This document shows positions 41,974 through 48,498 of a stretch of 48,498 nucleotides of DNA, piece by piece. How positions within the stretch are numbered: position 1 is the stretch's first letter; the number at the start of each line of letters is the position of its first letter. Below the pieces are notes generated by a model. It saw nothing but the letters and a program-made list of their open reading frames with translations. It made no database searches and was not told where the DNA came from. Origin of the DNA: Naegleria lovaniensis (lineage: Eukaryota > Heterolobosea > Eutetramitea > Acrasida > Naegleriidae); contig NW_025407863.1 of assembly GCF_003324165.1 (NCBI RefSeq), positions 5,043 through 53,540 on the forward strand. Direction: 5' to 3'. The position numbers were made by a program, and so were the translations under genes.

Positions 41974-44900
41974 TTATAAAACTTCATCATCTGAATCGAT
42001 GAATATGGTTTCTCTTTGTGTAGTTACATGTGAGATTTCTTCGTGGTCATCAGGTATGGAAATGATGTTTTGCATGGAATTCATAGATGATGACACCCTT
42101 GATTGTTGTTGAGAAGGTGGTGGTCGCATCATTGATTCGTCATCAGCGATCAGAGAAATTACAGGTGTGTGGTTGGGTGGAGAGGAAGAAGATGCTTGAC
42201 GTTGAGGTGGCATGTTAGTAGAGTTCGTATAAGCAGTTGAATTGAAAAAGAATGAAGGAAGTGATGAGTGTTGCTGTTGCGGTACTGCACTACTACTACT
42301 GCTTGATCCAATGATCCCCAATGACGTGTTTGCTGTTGGTTGTGAAAATTGTTGTGGTGTCTGAGTTTGAGAAAATGGTGTTTGTTGTTGTGTGGATGCT
42401 GTGGGAAGGCTAGTTCCACCACTACTGCTATTGCTGCGAATATTACTACTACTACTACCACTGCCACTACTACTACTCGTATTACTCTCATGAGCCAGCT
42501 GTGTTCGAAAATACATATTGGACAGTCTAGACCAAATATCTGACAAGGCAGATGTAGCATTCCTCTCTTCTGCACTGTACACCACGGATTCATCCTCTCG
42601 AGCTTGCATGAATTGTTGTAATCTTGCCAATATGGACAATCGAGAAGTATCTTGAGAAGATGATGATGTTGGAGGAATCCATCCACTATTACTACTACCA
42701 CTACTACCACTACTACCACTACTACCACTACTACTCAAACCACCACCAGCATTGATACTACTACCGCTATGAAGAATTTGATCCATCATGGGTAATCCAT
42801 TCAACATCATGGACATCATTCCATCATCATTTCCATCAATCATTGTGTTTCGAAGTGCATTCAATAAAATACTTGGATTTTCTCGAACTTGTTTTCTTCT
42901 CTCTTCATAAATGGTAAATGTTTGTTCTTGTTCATTTTCTTGTAATCTCAAATTATCATTTTCAACAAAGAGTGAATCATAGGGATAGACGGTTTTGATT
43001 TTTCGTTCTACATTGAATTCTCCTGTTGTGAGTGATTCCTCTGGTGTATTTGTATTATCGTTATTTGAAATATTCCTTGAATGACTTGAATTACTACTCA
43101 TTGAATGACTTGAACTCATTGAATTATTTGAATTACTACTACTACTCCTTGAATGACTACTTGAAGAACTACTACTGGTCGTATGATTCATAGAATGATT
43201 CTTGTTCATCAAATCTTGATTCTTTACATCATCATTGTGTGAACATTGTTCATCAGAGACATCCACATGAACAGGTCTCAATGGATCAATTTCTTCACTT
43301 TTCGAATCATAGGTCCAATGAGTTCCTAATAATTCTTTTAAAATTTCATCATCTTGATATCTTTTAGGATTCAATAAGAGCTTGTCTGTGAGTGTTTCTT
43401 CAATTCTTTTAGCTTGCTTAATAATTTCCAAATCATCCTTCTTAAGAAATAAATCAGGTGTTTGATCATCGACAACTCTTCTTGCAAGCCATGCTTTCGC
43501 TGTACTTAGATTGAAAATCTTTTCTTCAGCAGATCCATAGGTGACTAATCGATAGACATACACTGGTTTTGTTTGTCCAAATCGATACGTTCTAAATAAG
43601 GCTTGTTTATCCCAAGTATCATTCCATGAAACATCATAAATAACTACTCGTGTAGCAGCAGTTAAATTAATTCCTAATCCACCTGCTTTGGTACTAATTA
43701 AAAAGACATGAGCTTGAGATTCTGGTGTAAATGCATCAATCATGGCTTGTCTCTTTTTAGAATTTACACTTCCATCCAATCGAAAATAATCTTCTCCTTT
43801 TTTTAACACTTTTACAATGGGTTGTTGAGAGAGATCAGTTCCAATGACAAGTGGTGTTTTTGAAAATACTTTTTCAATGACACTCAATGTCTCTGTATAT
43901 TGTGAAAAGACTAGAATCTTTTCATCATGTACATAACACTTTTCAATGAGTCGAATCAGAAATTCCATTTTCGCACTCTTTTTAGCATCACCTTGTTGAT
44001 AATCGGGTGAGAGAACAGGTGCTGCCCAAAACAACGATGATGCATCAAATGCATGTTCAGCTTGTTCCATGAATTGATCAAATTCTTGTTCCATTTGTGC
44101 ATCATCCATGTCTGTATCGAGTGAACTTTTGTGTTTCTTTTTTTTTTGTGAAGAGTAGAAATGTAATTCTTGAGGAGTGTCCTCATACGGGAGGTCTTGT
44201 GGTGGATGGTTGAGGACAATTTCAGAATCATGCATGTCATGATGATTTCTTATTGTTGTTTCTAGGGTAGTTGTTGTTATACTAGTATTATTGTTACTAC
44301 TACTATTGTTACTACTATTGTTACTACTATTGTTACTACTACTACTGTTACTGTTACTACTACTGGTTCTACAAGTCTCTTCCATAATTTGTTCAAGTGC
44401 ACTCTTCCTTGATGGTTGAATGTCTTGCACAAGATCTTGTGGTGTTCTTGTTGTATTTGATTCACTCTTTGGGGTGAGTGGACTCAGAAAATCCATATTC
44501 AATAATTCATCATCATCATCAATCACAATGCTGGGTGTTGAGGATCGAGAGGATGAACAAGATTCTTGTTTCATGAGGGATGACGTGATATTCAAACTGC
44601 TATTCCTATGAATACTACTATTACAACTACTATTACTGCTACCAGTATGAGGAGAGGTCATTCTCTTCTTTCTTTGACCACCCATCATGGTGGTGGTACT
44701 GAGAGGTGTTCGAGGTGATGATGATGATGACTGGTTTACTCTTAGTCGAGTCCAATCACCACCACCACTAATACCACCACTTATACCAGTAGTAGTAGTA
44801 GTAGTAGCAGTAACACCATTCTTATTTTCATGAGATTTGATGGATTGTTGCTGAGAATTGGGTGGAATGAAAGTAACATCTTCGATTGGTGGTTGTTGCG

Positions 44901-47106
44901 GCGGTTGTTGCATTTGCTGTTGTTGTTCATGCCATTGTTTCAATTGTTCAGTATCTTGATGAGTGAGAAAGACTCCACCACCACTACCACCACCACCACC
45001 ATTGCCATGGCATCGTCGATGTTCCAAATCGGACATGTCAAAGAGTCCTCTCTTATGACAATAAAGAAGTACCAAATCAGGATGATTGGTAATCTTATTC
45101 ATGAGTACAGACAAGTAGAATAATGTTTTGGACTGTTTTGCAAGTTCTTCAGTGGTGAGTGGACGTGTCAAGAGTTGAGGATTGAAAAAGTGAGAACTTC
45201 CCATACCACTGCCATTACCGCCATTTCGTTCTTCTTCAGCCATTCTTGCCTCTGCAAAGGCTTGATATAATTTGGCTTGAAGAGGTGTGACTCGAAATGA
45301 AATGACATATTCGTATTTGGGTGGTAAACTTTCTCTCAATACTCGTTGATCTTTTCGATGTACAAAACTCTCCAATTCATGAACCAATAAGAAACTACTC
45401 TTTTTCATTTCTTCAATTTGATTAGAATCTGAATCTTTTCTCATTCCTGATTGAATGGGTTGGGAAAAGAAATGAAAGAATTCTTCTCGTGTCCAATGAA
45501 ACTCCTTAACCCAATTAATCATTGAATAATATTCCATGAGATTGTTTTGAATGGGTGTACCTGTGAGAGCTATACGTTGTTTGGTTTTAATGAGAACGAG
45601 TGCTCGATTTAAATAAATATCTGCATTGGAACACATTCGATGAGCTTCATCAACAATGACTAGATCACATGAGGTAATGAGTTCAGTGACTGCATTCTCA
45701 AAGTCTTGACGTTCTCTCAATTTCTGTTCTTGTTTTTGAATATTTTTAGAAAGATCTTTGATGAGTGCAGTGAGGCTAATGAGAGTGTGTGTTGTTGTTG
45801 TTGTTGAGGTGATGGAAGGAGGAGGGGTAGTAGCAGCAGGGGTAGTAGTATTAAGAGTACTTGTAGTAGTACTTGTAGTAGTACGGGTAGGGGTAGTACT
45901 AATAGTATTGGTACTACTAGAGGTATTTGAAGAAGAACTTGCAGTAGTACTTGTTCGTCGTCGTTGCAAGAGTTGAGCGTGTTGTTCTGTATACTCTCTG
46001 AGAGCTTGTTTTTGATCTTCCAATGAATCGATTTCTTTTTGTTTACCATATTGTCCTAAAAATCGATGAAATAAATTAAAGGATAAAATGAGCACTCCAC
46101 CATTGTCACTCCAATCTTTAACAATTTCTAATCTCTTTTCATGTGTTCGAGTATATTCATCAATTAAATAAATTGGTAATTCAGAATTGACACAAAGTGA
46201 TAACCATTTCTCATATTCTAATTTCCAATTCAAAATGACACTTTTTGGACATACAATTAGAATTTTTCTACCCAAATTTTGTGTCACATATAAATAACTG
46301 AGTGCTACCATTTGAAGTGTTTTTCCAAGACCCATCGAGTGAGCGAGAATACAACCCTTATTTTGAGATATTAATTTCCAACAAAATCGAATACCTTCCA
46401 TTTGATGAGGTTTAAGATAGTTCAAAAATCCACCATGAATGAGAACAGGTTGTTCGAGACCATTTTGTTGTGTCACGTTAATAATTCTATCAAATTCTGA
46501 GAAACCACAACTTTCATCTTCTTCTATTGTTACAGGTTTTTTCTTTTTCTTTTTCTTTTTGGTTGTTGAATTGGTATTATTGGTATTATTGGTATCAGAA
46601 GTCATGTTGGATGCATTTAAATCAGAAGAAGAGGATGATGATACATGACTGGATGAGTGAATTGTCATGGATTGTTGTGGTTCATTCAATTCGTCTTCGG
46701 TTTTCATTTGATTTTCATATTTTCTTTTTAACGCTTCCAAATTTTGTTTTTCAATTTCTTTACTTTGTTCAAGTTCAATGCGTGCTTCTTCTCTGTTTTT
46801 AGCGGCCATTCTACGCTCTTCTTCAAGTTCTTTCTTTGTTTTTCGTTTCTTTTTTTGTTTGTTAGTGCGTGATGATTTATTATCTACCTGATCATCATCG
46901 TCCACAATAAATTCCGATAGGTCATCGGTTATGATGTTGTTGTTTTGTTCATCTTCCTCTAGATGGTCCGAGCTGGATGATGGGTTGTTTTTTCTCTTTC
47001 GATTGTTGTTGGTTGAGTTAAGAGTATCATGATCGTATATAAAATCGTCACTGAAATTAGTCTTGGTTCTTCGTCGAGAAGAGCGGCGAGGTTGCTGTTG
47101 GCTCAT
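41974..47106 (-). CDS. ATRX-like SNF2 chromatin remodeller
   Basis: 1710 residues in a single exon. The ATPase N-lobe has LKPHQMEGIRFCW, Walker A ILAHSMGLGKT (about residue 255), LIVCPKSVILNW, DEAH box VIVDEAHRM (about 485) and LTGTPIQNNLMEYY. The C-lobe has ILVFSQYTET, FLISTKAGGLGINL and YRFGQTKPVYVYRL (about 1185), then ARRVVDDQ. The ILAH-x-MGLGKT form and the RVVD segment after the last helicase motif are typical of ATRX and its relative ARIP4 rather than other SNF2 enzymes. No N-terminal ADD zinc finger is visible; the N terminus is a charged Lys/Glu helix. Long Ser/Thr/Asn/Gln tracts interrupt the ATPase (about 385-440 and 650-1010) and fill the tail. It should move or remodel nucleosomes. 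The start follows a run of eight A and a T. Confidence 0.88.
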   Translation of the reverse strand: MSQQQPRRSSRRRTKTNFSDDFIYDHDTLNSTNNNRKRKNNPSSSSDHLEEDEQNNNIITDDLSEFIVDDDDQVDNKSSRTNKQKKKRKTKKELEEERRMAAKNREEARIELEQSKEIEKQNLEALKRKYENQMKTEDELNEPQQSMTIHSSSHVSSSSSSDLNASNMTSDTNNTNNTNSTTKKKKKKKKPVTIEEDESCGFSEFDRIINVTQQNGLEQPVLIHGGFLNYLKPHQMEGIRFCWKLISQNKGCILAHSMGLGKTLQMVALSYLYVTQNLGRKILIVCPKSVILNWKLEYEKWLSLCVNSELPIYLIDEYTRTHEKRLEIVKDWSDNGGVLILSFNLFHRFLGQYGKQKEIDSLEDQKQALREYTEQHAQLLQRRRTSTTASSSSNTSSSTNTISTTPTRTTTSTTTSTLNTTTPAATTPPPSITSTTTTTHTLISLTALIKDLSKNIQKQEQKLRERQDFENAVTELITSCDLVIVDEAHRMCSNADIYLNRALVLIKTKQRIALTGTPIQNNLMEYYSMINWVKEFHWTREEFFHFFSQPIQSGMRKDSDSNQIEEMKKSSFLLVHELESFVHRKDQRVLRESLPPKYEYVISFRVTPLQAKLYQAFAEARMAEEERNGGNGSGMGSSHFFNPQLLTRPLTTEELAKQSKTLFYLSVLMNKITNHPDLVLLYCHKRGLFDMSDLEHRRCHGNGGGGGSGGGVFLTHQDTEQLKQWHEQQQQMQQPPQQPPIEDVTFIPPNSQQQSIKSHENKNGVTATTTTTTGISGGISGGGDWTRLRVNQSSSSSPRTPLSTTTMMGGQRKKRMTSPHTGSSNSSCNSSIHRNSSLNITSSLMKQESCSSSRSSTPSIVIDDDDELLNMDFLSPLTPKSESNTTRTPQDLVQDIQPSRKSALEQIMEETCRTSSSNSNSSSSNNSSNNSSNNSSSNNNTSITTTTLETTIRNHHDMHDSEIVLNHPPQDLPYEDTPQELHFYSSQKKKKHKSSLDTDMDDAQMEQEFDQFMEQAEHAFDASSLFWAAPVLSPDYQQGDAKKSAKMEFLIRLIEKCYVHDEKILVFSQYTETLSVIEKVFSKTPLVIGTDLSQQPIVKVLKKGEDYFRLDGSVNSKKRQAMIDAFTPESQAHVFLISTKAGGLGINLTAATRVVIYDVSWNDTWDKQALFRTYRFGQTKPVYVYRLVTYGSAEEKIFNLSTAKAWLARRVVDDQTPDLFLKKDDLEIIKQAKRIEETLTDKLLLNPKRYQDDEILKELLGTHWTYDSKSEEIDPLRPVHVDVSDEQCSHNDDVKNQDLMNKNHSMNHTTSSSSSSSHSRSSSSNSNNSMSSSHSMSSNSSHSRNISNNDNTNTPEESLTTGEFNVERKIKTVYPYDSLFVENDNLRLQENEQEQTFTIYEERRKQVRENPSILLNALRNTMIDGNDDGMMSMMLNGLPMMDQILHSGSSINAGGGLSSSGSSGSSGSSGSSNSGWIPPTSSSSQDTSRLSILARLQQFMQAREDESVVYSAEERNATSALSDIWSRLSNMYFRTQLAHESNTSSSSGSGSSSSNIRSNSSSGGTSLPTASTQQQTPFSQTQTPQQFSQPTANTSLGIIGSSSSSSAVPQQQHSSLPSFFFNSTAYTNSTNMPPQRQASSSSPPNHTPVISLIADDESMMRPPPSQQQSRVSSSMNSMQNIISIPDDHEEISHVTTQRETIFIDSDDEVL

Positions 47107-47480
47107 ATTTTTTTTGGTCCAAGTCGGTTGAATGAAAATACGCTTGAGTTGGCCCTGATTTTAAGATAATGAAAAATTTCATAGGCCAAGCTACAAGAAG
47201 AACTTTTCGCTGGAAATTTTAAACTTGGCACAATTACAACTCAAACAAAATCGTTTTTTGTATCAACCTCCAACTTTCTTCTTTGTTTTATGTAGACCCT
47301 CATTGGTCTTCTCTTTTCCTCTTAATCTGCTTGATGTTGAAACAATCAATAGCTTTCCATGTGTTCTTAATTTTGCGCTCACATAACTGTCACCAACAAA
47401 GAGTATGTATAACTAGAATGCATAAAGCATCAAGAATCATGTTCGTTGATTGAAAATCGTCGGGGTTGAAAAATGACCAG
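47107..47480. other. Intergenic region upstream of ATRX-like gene
   Basis: 374 bp, presumed promoter of the ATRX-like gene. No gene, tRNA or repeat was recognised. Confidence 0.35.
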
Positions 47481-47532
47481 AATATCATTTTGCCTTTACC
47501 TTTGATCGGGTTGAATGTAGTAATCAAAAACA
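47481..47532 (+). repeat. Left arm of a 52-bp perfect inverted repeat
   Basis: These 52 bases are the exact reverse complement of 48447-48498. The arm begins AATATCATTTTGCCTTTACC. Immediately inside, the two sides diverge. Confidence 0.97.
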
Positions 47533-48064
47533 GATCATAAAGTTAAGAGATTTCTTGTCCTTTGTTATGAAATAAAAGTAAGTGAAAAAAGATCTACATC
47601 TGTTGAGTGCGGTAGAAGTTTGAACAACCTCACCATTTTAGTTTTTCATTTCGCTACATCTCCGCGGCTCAAGTATGTTATGTAACTTCAAACAATAATA
47701 GATTAATACCAATGGGTTAGTTGCTGTCTCCTCTCCAGGAAGTGTCGCTTCTTTGGAGATGGAGTGTCAACCAACAACCTTTATTGTTGTACAGTTGTCC
47801 CGAGAAATGGATACTAGAATGTGATGAAAAAACTCAAATTGCTCTGAGAAAAACCACATTGAATGGATAATAGCTCTGGGACGAATATAGATCATATAAA
47901 TAAATTTGTTAGTAAACATCAATCAAATCATCAACAAAAAGTTAATTTTGAAACAAATCAAGAATATTCAAGTCTACTTCACCACAAGTGATCATAAAAA
48001 AAGGTTAGCTCAATAAAAATTTGTTAAATAAGAAATTGATATAAACCATGTTCCTTGAAAAACA

Positions 48065-48249
48065 TCGCATTAATGCGACGAAAACATCGTTGAGCGAATC
48101 AACGACGGATAAAATTTAAAAAAGATCGTGGGAAAAAACCCATCAATAATGGCCAAAGCCAATCGAAGACACAAAAGTGTCAAAGGAAATCACTGAGCAA
48201 ATCAATGATACATAAGGCAAAAGCCAATTAATACAACACAAAGTGTTGT
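48065..48249. other. Row of eight short hairpins
   Basis: In order: TCGCATTAATGCGA (48065-48078), TCGTTGA-GCGAA-TCAACGA (48087-48105), TGGG-A6-CCCA (48129-48142), TGGC-CAAA-GCCA (48150-48161), GACAC-AAAA-GTGTC (48168-48181), TCACTGA-GCAAA-TCAATGA with one mismatch (48190-48208), GGC-AAAA-GCC (48216-48225) and ACAACAC-AAA-GTGTTGT (48233-48249). Centres are about 18 to 40 nt apart. Stem sequences differ while loops stay A-rich, so it is not a simple repeat. Whether DNA or RNA folds is unknown. Confidence 0.75.
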
Positions 48250-48374
48250 TGAATTCTAAGTATATAATGGGAGGGAAGGGAGGGTGTTGTTGTGGTGCCA
48301 GACTGTTGGGAAGCTGCAGTAGTGGTATTAGTTTGCTCTTTAGAGAGCTGTTTTGGTTGTGGATTTGTTGACAT
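48228..48374 (-). CDS. Possible 48-residue ORF inside inverted-repeat element
   Basis: ATG after six A, the same start context as the firm genes here, then MSTNPQPKQLSKEQTN and a Thr/Ala/Ser/Gln stretch and a TTTTPSLPSHY segment, ending at TAA. Composition matches local protein N termini. It may be a first exon whose remainder lies outside the window or a captured fragment. The G-quadruplex motif lies inside it on the other strand. Confidence 0.25.
   Translation of the reverse strand: MSTNPQPKQLSKEQTNTTTAASQQSGTTTTPSLPSHYILRIQQHFVLY
48269..48284 (+). other. G-quadruplex motif
   Basis: GGGAGGGAAGGGAGGG: four G3 runs with loops of 1, 2 and 1 base. Such short loops make stable quadruplexes in vitro. 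G runs are rare elsewhere in this AT-rich window. Confidence 0.8.
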
Positions 48375-48446
48375 TTTTTAGCCATACTTTTAGTCAACCT
48401 TATTGTTTTCGTTACAAAACACTTCCGTTCTTTTCAGAACATTCAA

Positions 48447-48498
48447 TGTTTTTGATTACTACATTCAACCCGATCAAAGGTAAAGGCAAAATGATATT
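48447..48498 (-). repeat. Right arm of 52-bp inverted repeat (at window end)
   Basis: Exact reverse complement of 47481-47532. It ends at the last base of the window, so the arm may be longer. Confidence 0.97.

Larger units (their letters stand above)
47481..48498. mobile_element. Inverted-repeat-bounded, hairpin-rich element (partial)
   Basis: A 52-bp perfect inverted repeat brackets about 914 bp. The interior has an imperfect hairpin at 47732-47759, a row of eight short hairpins (48065-48249), a G-quadruplex motif (48269-48284), a further hairpin at 48427-48440 and one 48-codon frame. There is no transposase-like reading frame. A non-autonomous DNA transposon is one explanation; a structured RNA locus or a fold-back junction is another. 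The right arm reaches the window end, so its true length and any target-site duplication cannot be seen. Confidence 0.4.

Noticed and set aside
45717-46049. Leu/Val-rich frames opposite or out of frame in the ATRX-like gene
   Set aside because: They are shadow translations of Thr/Ser repeats such as GTAGTA runs.
48065-48249. CRISPR array
   Set aside because: Hairpin stems differ in sequence, there are no identical repeats or uniform spacers, and the DNA is eukaryotic.
48143-48397. 84-codon minus-strand frame in the inverted-repeat element
   Set aside because: It crosses the hairpin row in another frame than the better start at 48374, and it begins at a non-ATG codon in the longest form.
1-48498. 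tRNA or rRNA genes
   Set aside because: I looked for T-loop-like GTTCGAATC motifs and conserved rRNA stretches and found none that could fold into a tRNA.

Overview
The window is eukaryotic nuclear DNA, probably from a heterolobosean amoeboflagellate of the Naegleria type. What the sequence shows: about 22 tightly packed protein genes on both strands, gaps often under 100 bp, few and short GT-AG introns (about 32 to 270 nt, donors mostly GTAAGT or GTATGT), the standard code, moderate AT richness, Ser/Thr/Asn/Gln homopolymer tracts, and a run of A directly before many start codons. The genus is inferred from gene style and content; no marker such as rRNA is present.

Layout. 1-657: no convincing gene; a degenerate repeat of about 14 bp. 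658-7102: a RUN-domain coiled-coil protein, SPO11 (meiotic break enzyme; its stop overlaps the RUN gene's) and a Hikeshi/OPI10 Hsp70-import factor. 7214-9903: a VMA22/CCDC115-like V-ATPase assembly factor, a TUSC2-like protein and two unassigned genes whose start codons overlap. 9913-17126: spliceosomal PRPF3, a longin R-SNARE with Asn instead of Arg at its zero layer, a long coiled-coil protein of ATG11/FIP200-like layout, and mitochondrial lipoate-protein ligase. 17228-26704: a DH-PH-SH3 RhoGEF, a membrane-anchored F-box protein, an unassigned nuclear-looking protein, an RGS protein, a CPSF6-like RNA-binding protein and an SLX9-like ribosome factor. 27097-37881: an STPG-repeat axonemal protein, an F-box/leucine-rich protein, and a very large multi-exon gene joining RCC1-like repeats, an active-looking kinase domain and a pseudokinase-like domain.

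37934-47106 is a chromatin module: a DNA cytosine-5 methyltransferase with RFTS, BAH and a chromodomain-like insert between catalytic motifs I and IV, tail-to-tail and 11 bp from an ATRX-like SNF2 remodeller. The methyltransferase has one apparent 1-nt frameshift in this sequence.

47107-48498 holds no large gene. It contains a perfect 52-bp inverted repeat (47481-47532 against 48447-48498, the latter cut by the window end) enclosing about 0.9 kb with at least eight short hairpins in a row (48065-48249), a tight G-quadruplex motif and a 48-codon reading frame with the usual A-rich start. This hairpin-rich, inverted-repeat-bounded unit is my best candidate for something undescribed.

The genes mostly serve separate cell functions (meiosis, splicing, trafficking, signalling, flagellum, chromatin); apart from the methyltransferase/remodeller pair I see no functional cluster. 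Names rest on motifs recognised by eye; no database search was run.
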